64,000 bases of DNA from positions 816,217-880,216 of the forward strand of contig NZ_KE383991.1 in assembly GCF_000423225.1 (NCBI RefSeq), written 5' to 3'. The position numbers and the translations under genes are program-made. This DNA comes from Kaistia adipata DSM 17808 (GTDB lineage: Bacteria > Pseudomonadota > Alphaproteobacteria > Rhizobiales > Kaistiaceae). The stretch's first letter is position 1; each line of letters starts with the position of its first letter. Under the pieces are notes generated by a model, which made no database searches, had not been told where the DNA came from, and was given only the letters and a program-made list of their open reading frames with translations. Positions 40,262 through 48,088 of this stretch are shown here, in pieces.

Positions 40262-40363
40262 AGCGTTTTCGAGCGAAGTGGATACCGGTTCGCGTGAAGA
40301 AACGCGATCAAACAAAGAGCTGGAGCGCTTCATCGCCTCGCGGGAACGATGAAACGCTTCGGC
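40258..40363. repeat. Dispersed intergenic repeat of Hyphomicrobiales
   Basis: The sequence beginning TAGAGCGTTTTCGAGCGAAG and continuing with GTGGATACCGGTTCGCGTGA is one I recognise as a short multicopy intergenic repeat in many rhizobial genomes. A second hairpin-like part (GCGCTTCATCG...CGATGAAACGC) follows. It sits between the GntR gene and the deaminase gene and starts at the GntR stop codon. It may separate expression of the two. No other copy was noticed in this window. Confidence 0.65.
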
Positions 40364-40385
40364 GTCGGAATGGAGGATTGAGACC

Positions 40386-41411
40386 ATGACCACCACGTTG
40401 ATGCGCGCCGAGATCGACGAAGCGCCGGCCGCCGTCCGTCGCCTGCTCGACCAGTCGCGCGACGCCATCACCGAGGCTGGCGCACGGCTGCGCGCCGTCG
40501 ATCCGAATGTGATCGTGACGGTCGCGCGCGGCTCGTCCGACCATGCCAGCGCCTTCTTCAAATATGCCTGCGAGATCACGACCGGCGTCCCTGTCGCCTC
40601 GCTCGGCCCTTCGATCGCCTCCATCTTCGGCGCGCCGCTGCATCTTCGCGGCGCCGCCGCGCTCGCTATCTCGCAGTCGGGCAAGAGCCCCGACCTGCTC
40701 GCCATGATCGAGGCCGCCAAGAAGGGCGGTGCCGCCACCCTGGCGCTCGTCAATGTCGAGGATGCGCCGCTCGCCGGTCTCGCCGACGTCTTCGTGCCGC
40801 TGCGCGCGGGCCCGGAGAAGAGCGTCGCCTCGACCAAGTCCTACATCACCTCCGTCGTCGCCGGCCTCGCCATCATCGCCGCGTGGCGGGAGGACAAGGC
40901 GCTTCAGGCGGCGATCGCCGCCCTGCCGGACAAGCTCGACGCTGCGCTCGAATGCGACTGGAGCGAGGCACGCGACACCGTCGTCGGCGCCGCCTCGCTC
41001 TACACGCTCGGCCGAGGCCCCGGCTTCGCCATCGCCCAGGAAGCGGCGCTGAAGCTCAAGGAAACCTCGATCCTGCACGCCGAAGCCTATTCGGGCGCGG
41101 AGCTGCAGCACGGCCCGGTCTCGCTGGTCGACGAGCACTTCCCGCTGCTCGCCTTCATCCCCAACGACGCGGCGGCGCCGAGCATGGTCGCGACCGTCTC
41201 GGCGCTGCATGCGCGCGGCGCCAAAGTCTTCACCGCGACGGCGGCGGACATTCCCGGCCCCCGCCTGCCCGTCGCCCCGACGGGCCACGCCCTGACGGAT
41301 CCGATCTCGATCGCGCTCTCCTTCTACCGCTTCGCCGAAGCGGTCGCGGTCGCGCGCGGCTACAATCCCGACAAGCCGCGCGGCCTCAACAAGGTGACGC
41401 AGACCGTCTAG
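40386..41411 (+). CDS. nagB-II: SIS-domain glucosamine-6-phosphate deaminase (NagB-II type)
   Basis: The 341-residue protein has two SIS domains and no glutaminase domain: VARGSSDHASAFFKYACE and SQSGKSPDLLAMIEAAKKGG in the first, LGRGPGFAIAQEAALKLKE and SGAELQHGPVSLVDE in the second. It is the GlmS-like isomerase half that functions as an alternative GlcN-6P deaminase (NagB-II, AgaS-related) and releases ammonia and fructose-6P. Its setting before nagA and nagK fits this well. The alternative, GlmS-type synthesis, is excluded by the missing N-terminal amidotransferase. Confidence 0.88.
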   Translation: MTTTLMRAEIDEAPAAVRRLLDQSRDAITEAGARLRAVDPNVIVTVARGSSDHASAFFKYACEITTGVPVASLGPSIASIFGAPLHLRGAAALAISQSGKSPDLLAMIEAAKKGGAATLALVNVEDAPLAGLADVFVPLRAGPEKSVASTKSYITSVVAGLAIIAAWREDKALQAAIAALPDKLDAALECDWSEARDTVVGAASLYTLGRGPGFAIAQEAALKLKETSILHAEAYSGAELQHGPVSLVDEHFPLLAFIPNDAAAPSMVATVSALHARGAKVFTATAADIPGPRLPVAPTGHALTDPISIALSFYRFAEAVAVARGYNPDKPRGLNKVTQTV

Positions 41412-41527
41412 TCGCGTTTCTGTGCTTCGCCTCTCCGCGGGAGAGGACAAGCCTTTCAAGCCTGGCGCGGGCCCATCGGAAGCGCTCGCGCCAGGCCACA
41501 GCCACTCCGTTCCAGGGATGAGCCCCT

Positions 41528-42691
41528 ATGTCGAAGCTGACAGCCTATCTGGTCGCCGACCTGTTCGACGGCGCCACGCGCCGCCGCGATGTCGCCGTTC
41601 TGGTCGATGGCGACACCATTCGCGGCGTGGTCGAGCCCGGCGGCCTGCCCGAGGGCGTCGCGACCATCGAGCTAGCGACCGGGCTGCTCGCACCGGGCTT
41701 CATCGACCTCCAGGTGAACGGCGGCGGTGGCGCGCTGCTGAACAGCGCCGCCACGCTCGACGGCATCCGTGCCATCTGCACGGCGCATGCCCGCTATGGC
41801 ACGACGGCTCTGCTGCCGACGCTGATCACCGACACGCCGGAGGTCACGACGGCGGCGATCACGGCCGTCCGTGACGCCATCGCGGCCGGCGTCCCCGGCT
41901 GCCTCGGCATCCATATCGAGGGTCCGCACCTGTCGGTCGCCCGCAAGGGCGCGCACAATCCCGGCTACATCCGGCCGATGGACGAAGCCGACTTCCAGCG
42001 CCTTGTCTCGACCGGCATCGACCACGTGATCACGACCGTCGCCGCCGAGACGGTGCCGCCGGAGCAGATCGCGCGTCTCACCGCCGCCGGCGTCACGGTT
42101 GCGATCGGCCACTCCGATGCGCCCTACGAGATGGCGATGGCGGCGTTCAACGCCGGCGCGCGCGGCGTCACCCATCTCTTCAACGCGATGAGCCAGCTCG
42201 GCCATCGCAGCCCCGGTGTCGTCGGCGCAGCGCTCGACAGCCCCGACGCCTGGTGCGGCATCATCCCAGACGGCCTGCACGTCCACCCCGCCGCGATCGC
42301 CAACGCGCTGCGCGCCAAGCGCGCGCCGGGGCGCATCTACATCGTGACCGATGCCATGTCGACGATCGGCACGACGATGACAGAGTTCGAGCTGAACGGC
42401 CGCGTCATCCAGCGCGCCGGCGGCAAGCTCACCCTCGACGACGGAACGCTGGCCGGCTCCGACCTCGACATGATCGGCGCAGTCCGCTTCATGACAGGGA
42501 CGGTCGGCATCGGGCTCGAGGAAACGCTGCGCATGGCCTCGCTGTATCCGGCGCAATTCCTGGGCATCGACCGCACGCATGGCCGCATCGCGCCGGGCGC
42601 CCGCGCCGACTTCGTGCATCTTTCCGACGCGCTCGACGTCGAAGGCGTCTATATCGGCGGCGAGCGCCAGCATTTCGCGCCGCTCGGCTGA
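41528..42691 (+). CDS. nagA: N-acetylglucosamine-6-phosphate deacetylase
   Basis: The 387-residue amidohydrolase has GFIDLQVNGGGG, the metal-ligand Glu in GIHIEGPHLSVARKGAHNP, histidines in AIGHSDAPYE and GVTHLFNAMSQL, and the catalytic Asp in VTDAMSTIG. It removes acetate from GlcNAc-6P to give GlcN-6P. It comes 116 bp after the deaminase gene; the 41,412-41,527 interval has no obvious feature. nagK follows after 14 bp. Confidence 0.95.
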   Translation: MSKLTAYLVADLFDGATRRRDVAVLVDGDTIRGVVEPGGLPEGVATIELATGLLAPGFIDLQVNGGGGALLNSAATLDGIRAICTAHARYGTTALLPTLITDTPEVTTAAITAVRDAIAAGVPGCLGIHIEGPHLSVARKGAHNPGYIRPMDEADFQRLVSTGIDHVITTVAAETVPPEQIARLTAAGVTVAIGHSDAPYEMAMAAFNAGARGVTHLFNAMSQLGHRSPGVVGAALDSPDAWCGIIPDGLHVHPAAIANALRAKRAPGRIYIVTDAMSTIGTTMTEFELNGRVIQRAGGKLTLDDGTLAGSDLDMIGAVRFMTGTVGIGLEETLRMASLYPAQFLGIDRTHGRIAPGARADFVHLSDALDVEGVYIGGERQHFAPLG

Positions 42692-42705
42692 ACGGACAAA
42701 CGACC

Positions 42706-43617
42706 ATGGCGACGCCCGGAACGGCGGCCTTCGACATCGGCGGCTCGAAGATGGAGTTCGCCCGCGTGGCGCGCGACGGCACGGTGACCAACCGCGCCAC
42801 CCTGCCGACGCCGCACACGAACTGGGATGACTTCATCACGGCGCTCGGCCGCCTGGTCGAGACCGATGGCGGCGCGACGCGCATCGGCATCTCGATCGCC
42901 GGCACCACCGACCGCGCCACCGGCATAGCCCTAGCCGCCAACGTCCCGGTCGTCACCGGCCACCGCATCGAGAGTGAAATCGCCGAAGCACTCGGCATCC
43001 CCGTCCGGGTCGGCAACGACGCGGACTGCTTCGCCTTGGCCGAGGCGATGGTTGGAGCCGGCAAGGGCCAGCCGATCGTCTTCGGCGCCATTCTCGGCAC
43101 CGGCGTCGGCGGCGGGCTGGTGATCGATGGCCGCATGGTGCGCGGCGCCAACGGCGTGACCGGCGAATGGGGCCACGGCCCCCTCCTCGCCGAAGCCGTC
43201 GCGGCGCGCGGCATCCCTGTGGTGCGCTGCGGATGCGGCCAGGTCGGTTGCCTCGACAGCTACGGTTCGGCGCGCGGGCTGGAACGCATCCATACGGCCC
43301 TCTCCAGCGAGGCGCGGACGAGCCAGGCGATCACCGCCGCCTGGCATGCCGGCGACGAGACGGCAACGCGCAGCATCGAGACCTTCGTCGAGCTGATCGC
43401 CGGGCCGCTCTCGATGATCGTCAACACGATCGGTCCCTCGGTCATCCCGGTCGGCGGCGGACTGTCCGCCGATGCGGCGCTCCTGGCGCAAATCGACCGA
43501 GCCGTGCGCGGCCGCGTGCTCGGCCGCTACGAGGCGCCGCTGGTCGTGCCGGGCCTGACGCGCGGCGCGAGTGGCCTGATCGGCGCAGCCATGCTGGCGG
43601 AACAGGCGCCGGCGTGA
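42706..43617 (+). CDS. nagK: ROK-family N-acetylglucosamine kinase
   Basis: The 303-residue ROK protein has the ATP motif AFDIGGSKMEFAR, catalytic NDADCFALAEA, ILGTGVGGGLVIDG and the zinc/ROK signature GEWGHGPLL followed by CGCGQVGCLDSYGSARGL, where His and three Cys bind zinc. Its length equals that of E. coli NagK, and it phosphorylates free GlcNAc. The cluster therefore holds two unrelated hexosamine kinases, this one and the BadF type, which may serve different sugars or import routes. Confidence 0.9.
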   Translation: MATPGTAAFDIGGSKMEFARVARDGTVTNRATLPTPHTNWDDFITALGRLVETDGGATRIGISIAGTTDRATGIALAANVPVVTGHRIESEIAEALGIPVRVGNDADCFALAEAMVGAGKGQPIVFGAILGTGVGGGLVIDGRMVRGANGVTGEWGHGPLLAEAVAARGIPVVRCGCGQVGCLDSYGSARGLERIHTALSSEARTSQAITAAWHAGDETATRSIETFVELIAGPLSMIVNTIGPSVIPVGGGLSADAALLAQIDRAVRGRVLGRYEAPLVVPGLTRGASGLIGAAMLAEQAPA

Positions 43618-43630
43618 TCATACTGCGCCC

Positions 43631-44389
43631 ATGAACCAGCGCACGCCCGGCCGAATCAAGCTTGAGATCTGCGTCGACACCGCCGACGGGCTGGAGGCGG
43701 CGATCCGCGGCGGCGCCGACCGCATCGAGCTCTGCAGCGCCCTCTCCCTCGGCGGGCTGACGCCGACCTTTGGTCTGATGAAGCTCGCAGCGAAGACGGG
43801 CGTGCCGATCTACGCCATGATCCGGCCGCGCGAGGGCGACTTCGTCTTCACGCCGGGCGAGCTCGACCAGATGCGCCGCGACATCGACGCCGCCCGGTCC
43901 GCCGGCCTCGCCGGGGTCGTGCTCGGCGCTTCCGAGCCGCGCGGCAGGCTCGACGCGGAGGCGCTCTTCCGCCTGCGCGGCCATGCCGGCCCCTTGGGCG
44001 CCGCGCTGCACCGCGCCTTCGACCTCGTGCCCGACCGCGCCGACGCGCTGGAGACGGCGATCGCGCTCGGCTTCGAGCGCATCCTGACCTCCGGCGGCGC
44101 CAAGCACGCCGTCGACGGGCTGGACGCGCTCGCCGCCCTGGTGACGCGCGCCGGCGACCGCATCGCCGTGATGCCCGGTTCCGGCATCCGTCCCGACAAC
44201 GCCCCCGCGATCCTCGCTGCCACCGGCGCGCAGGAGATCCACGCGTCCTGCCGCAGCGGCCGGCAGACCGTGGCGCCGGAGGCCGTGGCGCTCGGCTTCG
44301 CGTCGGATTCGCTGCGCGACGTCACCTCCGCCGAGACCGTCGCGGAGCTCGTCCGCGCGATCCGCGTCTTCGAGGACCCAACCGCCTGA
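43631..44389 (+). CDS. cutC: CutC family protein
   Basis: This 252-residue TIM-barrel protein has the CutC signatures LEICVDTADGLEAAIRGGAD, RIELCSALSLGGLTP, IYAMIRPREGDFVF and LTSGGAKHAVDGLDAL. CutC was named for copper homeostasis in E. coli, but that role is now doubtful. In many genomes it neighbours amino-sugar genes as here, so a role in sugar-phosphate metabolism is possible. It lies 13 bp after nagK with no clear RBS, within the operon. Confidence 0.92.
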   Translation: MNQRTPGRIKLEICVDTADGLEAAIRGGADRIELCSALSLGGLTPTFGLMKLAAKTGVPIYAMIRPREGDFVFTPGELDQMRRDIDAARSAGLAGVVLGASEPRGRLDAEALFRLRGHAGPLGAALHRAFDLVPDRADALETAIALGFERILTSGGAKHAVDGLDALAALVTRAGDRIAVMPGSGIRPDNAPAILAATGAQEIHASCRSGRQTVAPEAVALGFASDSLRDVTSAETVAELVRAIRVFEDPTA

Positions 44390-44506
44390 GGCCGTCCGGA
44401 CAGCGAGCAGAAACCGCGCCGAAACGGTTGAATTTCCAGCCATCTTCCGCTTTGACAGCCGCTCCCTGGGCATGGCACGCTGCAGTGTTCCAACGAGGAA
44501 ATGGCC

Positions 44507-45673
44507 ATGGCCGAAATCGTCTTTGAGCGGGTGACGAAACGCTACGATGATGGCCACCTGGCCGTCGACGCACTCGATCTCCGGATCGAGGATGGCGAGT
44601 TCCTGGTGCTGGTCGGCCCCTCGGGCTGCGGCAAGTCGACGGCGCTGCGGATGATCGCCGGACTGGAGGAAATCTCGGACGGCGCGCTCGTCATCGACGG
44701 CTCGGTGGCGAACGACCTGTCGCCGCGCGATCGCAACATCGCCATGGTGTTCCAGTCCTACGCGCTCTACCCCCATCTCTCCGTCGCCGACAACATCGGC
44801 TTCGGCCTCAAGGTGCGCGGCTCCGACAAGGCCGCGATCCGCGCCAAGGTCGAGGAGACGGCGCGGCTGCTGGAACTCTCCGAGCTGCTCGACCGCAAGC
44901 CGGGTCGCCTCTCCGGCGGCCAGCGCCAGCGCGTCGCCATGGGGCGCGCCCTGGTGCGCTCGCCCAAGGCCTTCCTGATGGACGAACCGCTCTCCAATCT
45001 CGACGCGCGGCTGCGCGGGCAGATGCGCGCCGAAATCGCGCATCTGCAAAAGATGACGGGCGTCACCACCGTCTATGTGACGCATGACCAGGTCGAGGCG
45101 ATGACCATGGGCGACCGCGTCGCGGTGATGAACAAGGGCGTGCTGCAGCAGCTCGACGCGCCGCGCATGCTCTATGACGCGCCGGCCAATCTCTTCGTCG
45201 CCGGCTTCATCGGCTCGCCGCCGATGAACCTCCTCACGGGTACCGTCACCGGCGTGGGCGAGAGCTTGGCGCTCCAGCTCGGCGCGCTCTCCATCCCACT
45301 CGATGCGGCCGCGCTCGACGCTCGCCCCGGCGTGGCCCGCTATGTCGGCAAGGAGATCATCGCCGGCATCCGGCCCGAGGCGCTCGTCCTGGCGCCGAAT
45401 GCCACCCCTGCCCCTGGCCGGCTCGACGGCAAGGTCGCCTTCGTCGAGGATCTCGGCGCCAATCTGCTCGTGCATGTCGACCTTGCCGGCGCGGCGGTCG
45501 TCGCGGCCGGCGTGTCCGAGGATGGCGAGGAGCTGCAATCAGCGCGGACGCGGTTGCGCGCCGTGCTCGACGGCACACTGCCGGTCCGGAAGAGCGATCC
45601 AATCTGCCTGACCGTCGACCCGGCCCGCATCCATCTGTTCGATGCTCGCACCGAGCAGGCCGTCCTGGCCTGA
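44507..45673 (+). CDS. Sugar ABC transporter ATP-binding protein (UgpC/MsmK type)
   Basis: The 388-residue ATPase has [50 protein letters not shown] and [15 protein letters not shown]-terminal TOBE region (AGIRPEALVLA) reaches ~100 residues beyond the ATPase core. The ATG at 44507 is better spaced from GAGG than 44501. It has its own 117-bp leader after cutC. The binding protein and permeases of a CUT1 system lie just downstream on the other strand (46,112-49,369) without an ATPase, so this protein probably energises them or several importers. Confidence 0.92.
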   Translation: MAEIVFERVTKRYDDGHLAVDALDLRIEDGEFLVLVGPSGCGKSTALRMIAGLEEISDGALVIDGSVANDLSPRDRNIAMVFQSYALYPHLSVADNIGFGLKVRGSDKAAIRAKVEETARLLELSELLDRKPGRLSGGQRQRVAMGRALVRSPKAFLMDEPLSNLDARLRGQMRAEIAHLQKMTGVTTVYVTHDQVEAMTMGDRVAVMNKGVLQQLDAPRMLYDAPANLFVAGFIGSPPMNLLTGTVTGVGESLALQLGALSIPLDAAALDARPGVARYVGKEIIAGIRPEALVLAPNATPAPGRLDGKVAFVEDLGANLLVHVDLAGAAVVAAGVSEDGEELQSARTRLRAVLDGTLPVRKSDPICLTVDPARIHLFDARTEQAVLA

Positions 45674-45703
45674 TCAAGCGGCCGCGCATCATCGGCATCC
45701 TGT

Positions 45704-45717
45704 TTGATCCGGATCAA
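45704..45717 (+). promoter_or_regulatory. Perfect FNR/FixK-type anaerobox (TTGAT-N4-ATCAA)
   Basis: TTGATCCGGATCAA is an exact match to the consensus for FNR, FnrN and FixK proteins. It lies 54 bp upstream of the start codon of the 49-residue peptide gene and 30 bp after the ABC ATPase stop, so it most likely controls the peptide gene under low oxygen. Confidence 0.7.
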
Positions 45718-45771
45718 GGCGGCGGCTGCGGATTCGCCGGAAAGTGGGCTCGTCAGCAAACGGAGTCCATC

Positions 45772-45921
45772 ATGTCCGCCGCCGCCGTCATCGCCATCAC
45801 CGCCATCGTTGCTGCCTTCGCGCTGTTCATGCTCAGCCTTGCCTATGCCGAGCGCCAGACGCGCAACCTGACGCCGCAGGCCGCGCCGGTTCGTGCCGCC
45901 GTGCGCGCCGCCCGGCCATAG
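45772..45921 (+). CDS. Small single-span membrane peptide (49 residues)
   Basis: MSAAAVIAITAIVAAFALFM begins a peptide with one membrane helix (residues ~4-24), followed by a short basic tail with AERQTRNLTPQAAP. GGAG stands 7 bases before the ATG, and a terminator follows 22 bp after the stop, so this looks like a discrete transcription unit. The perfect FNR/FixK box upstream suggests expression at low oxygen. I know similar tiny proteins ending with an RQTRNL-type tail in this order, but no function. It could associate with a terminal oxidase or another membrane complex; that is inference. Confidence 0.65.
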   Translation: MSAAAVIAITAIVAAFALFMLSLAYAERQTRNLTPQAAPVRAAVRAARP

Positions 45922-45943
45922 GGCTTCAGAGACAGAGGCGATT

Positions 45944-45969
45944 GCGCCCCGACGAAAACGGCGGGGCGC
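45944..45969 (+). terminator. Terminator of the small peptide gene
   Basis: GCGCCCCG (45944-45951) and CGGGGCGC (45962-45969) form an 8-bp GC stem with a 10-nt loop containing AAAA, followed by CCTTTCC. It is the expected distance after the stop at 45921. Confidence 0.55.
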
Positions 45970-46111
45970 CCTTTCCATCAGAACAAGGCGCGGCGGGTGG
46001 TGCCCTTTCGGGGGAGAGCGCGCCGAACGACCTCCACCGGCATCCCGCTGGAATGCCCGTGTCCGAGGTGACCCGTCGCGTCTTGCCCACCTGCCGACGT
46101 CCCGGCGATCG

Positions 46112-46930
46112 CTACTGCACGCCCCGCGTCAAGCCCTGGACGAAATAGCGGTTCAGGAACAGCGCCATCAGCACGATCGGCACGGTCGAGAAATGCGCCA
46201 GCGCGCCGAGCGTGCCCCAGGTGATGTCCTTGGTGCCGAAGGCCGCCAGCAGCGCCACGGAGAGCGGCTTGGTGTCCGGCCCTGTCAGGAACATCGGCGT
46301 CAGGAAGTCGTTCCACGAGAACATGATGCAGAACAGCGCGCTGGCGATGATGCCGGGAACGACCATGGGCAACGCCACGCGATAGAACGCGCCCCAGAGC
46401 GTGCAGCCGTCGGTCAGCGCCGCCTCCTCCATGTCGCGCGGCAGGGCGCGGAAATAGGAGAACATCATCCAGGTGACGAAGGCGCAGTTCAACGTCGTGT
46501 TGATCAGCACGACGGCCCACCAGGTGCCGAGCAGGCCGATATCGCGCATCATCAGGTAGAACGGGATCAGCGTCGCGATGATCGGCACGGTGCGGATCGC
46601 CAGGAAGAAATAGGCGACCGCGATGGCATAGCGCCATTTCGCCCGCGCCAGCGCATAGCCGGCCGGCACGCCGAACAGGAGCGACAGCACCGTCGTGCCA
46701 AGGCTGATGATGAGGCTCGACTTCAGCAGCGCCCAGACGTCGAACATCTCGAAGATGCGCTGGAAATTGAACAGCGTCGGCGTGAAGGCGAAGGTCGGCG
46801 GCGAGGAGAAGATCTCGCGCGGCGGCTTGTAGGCCGTCGTCACCAGCCACAGCACCGGCAGCAGCCAGACGACGAGGATGGCGAGGAGCGCCGTGCGCTC
46901 GAGGGTGACCTGGCGGGGACGGGCTCTCAT
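46112..46930 (-). CDS. Carbohydrate ABC transporter permease (MalG type), second system
   Basis: The 272-residue membrane protein from MRARPRQVTLERTALL has six hydrophobic segments. The EAA loop is MEEAALTDGCTLWGAFYRVALP. Its ATG overlaps the stop of the MalF-type gene (ATGA). With that gene and the binding-protein gene it forms a second CUT1 sugar importer without its own ATPase. Confidence 0.92.
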   Translation of the reverse strand: MRARPRQVTLERTALLAILVVWLLPVLWLVTTAYKPPREIFSSPPTFAFTPTLFNFQRIFEMFDVWALLKSSLIISLGTTVLSLLFGVPAGYALARAKWRYAIAVAYFFLAIRTVPIIATLIPFYLMMRDIGLLGTWWAVVLINTTLNCAFVTWMMFSYFRALPRDMEEAALTDGCTLWGAFYRVALPMVVPGIIASALFCIMFSWNDFLTPMFLTGPDTKPLSVALLAAFGTKDITWGTLGALAHFSTVPIVLMALFLNRYFVQGLTRGVQ

Positions 46931-47883
46931 CGTTCGTTGGCCCTCACATCGGCCCGGCGGATCAGCAGCGTGAACACGGCGCACATCAGCGCGATGCAGA
47001 GGATGGCGAGATTACCGATCGCCGACGCGAAGCCGATGTTGAAGAATTCGAGGCCCTGCTTCACGCCGTAGAGCATCAGAGATGTCGTCGCGTCGGCCGG
47101 GCCGCCTCCCGTCGTCACGAAAATGATGTCGAAGACGCGGAACGCGTCCATCACGCGCAGCACCAGCGCCAGGAACACGGTCGGCAGCAGGAGCGGCAGC
47201 ACCACCATGCGGAAGCGCTGCCAGGCCGTTGCGCCGTCGGCGGCGGCCGCCTCCAGAATGTCGGTCGGCAGCGACTTCAGGCCGGCGAGCAGGATCAACG
47301 CCACCAGCGGCGTCCATTCCCAGACGTCGATCAGGATGATGACGGGAAGCGCGGTCGACGTGTTGGCGAGAAAACCGCGCGGGCCGGAGATCCCCCATTC
47401 GGCGAGAAAGTAGCCGAGGAAGCCATAGTCGACAGCGAGCAGCGCGCGGAAGATCAGGCCGACGACGATCGGCGTAATGGTGACGGGGATGAGCAGGAAG
47501 GCGAGGCAGATGCGGTTGAAGCGGCCGTCGCGCCAGAGCAGCAATGCCAGGCCCAGGCCGACCAGGAACTCCAGCGCCACCGCGGCGAAGGTGAAGATGA
47601 ACGTGTTGACCACCGCACGCCGCGCCGTCGCGTCGGTCCATAGTGCGACGTAGTTGTCGAATCCGGCGAAGGTCCGCCGCCCGCCGCCACGCAGCAGGTT
47701 GTAGTCGAAGAACGAGTACCAGATGCCCTGCGCCAGCGGCCACACGGCGACCAGCACGACATAGACGATGGCCGGCAGGGCGAGGCAGAGCAGGAAGAGC
47801 TTGCGTCGGTCCGAGAAACGGAGGGACGACGACTGGCGGCGAGGCGACGCGATCGAACCGGCGGAGGTGATGGTCAAGAACAT
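46927..47883 (-). CDS. Carbohydrate ABC transporter permease (MalF type), second system
   Basis: The 318-residue membrane protein has a Ser/Arg-rich cytoplasmic N-terminus (about 28 residues), then LFLLCLALPAIVYVVLVAVW and further hydrophobic segments. The EAA loop is EAAAADGATAWQRFRMVVLPL. It is translationally coupled to the MalG-type gene. A GC hairpin region of about 200 bp separates it from the binding-protein gene upstream. Confidence 0.92.
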   Translation of the reverse strand: MFLTITSAGSIASPRRQSSSLRFSDRRKLFLLCLALPAIVYVVLVAVWPLAQGIWYSFFDYNLLRGGGRRTFAGFDNYVALWTDATARRAVVNTFIFTFAAVALEFLVGLGLALLLWRDGRFNRICLAFLLIPVTITPIVVGLIFRALLAVDYGFLGYFLAEWGISGPRGFLANTSTALPVIILIDVWEWTPLVALILLAGLKSLPTDILEAAAADGATAWQRFRMVVLPLLLPTVFLALVLRVMDAFRVFDIIFVTTGGGPADATTSLMLYGVKQGLEFFNIGFASAIGNLAILCIALMCAVFTLLIRRADVRANER

Positions 47884-48036
47884 GTCCTCGATCGAGGCGG
47901 ATGGCCCGCGGGGGCATCGGCCTGTCCCCTCCCCACACAGGGAGGGCCAGGGAGGGGCAGCGGCTGGATCTTATCCGGAATCGGACAGCAGCCCAACGCC
48001 AACCTCCCGGCGTCCGCGCTGACACCCCCTCCCCAA

Positions 48037-48057
48037 CCCTCCCCGCAAGGGGGAGGG
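48037..48057 (-). terminator. Hairpin after the second binding-protein gene
   Basis: CCCTCCCC (48037-48044), loop GCAAG, GGGGAGGG (48050-48057). It sits between the binding-protein gene (stop at 48089) and the permease gene, the same arrangement as in the first importer. A second CTCCC/GGGAG palindromic stretch lies at about 47,929-47,960. These are likely attenuating or mRNA-protecting structures. Confidence 0.45.
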
Positions 48058-48088
48058 AGAAGAGCGGGTGCCATTGTCGGCTATCGGC

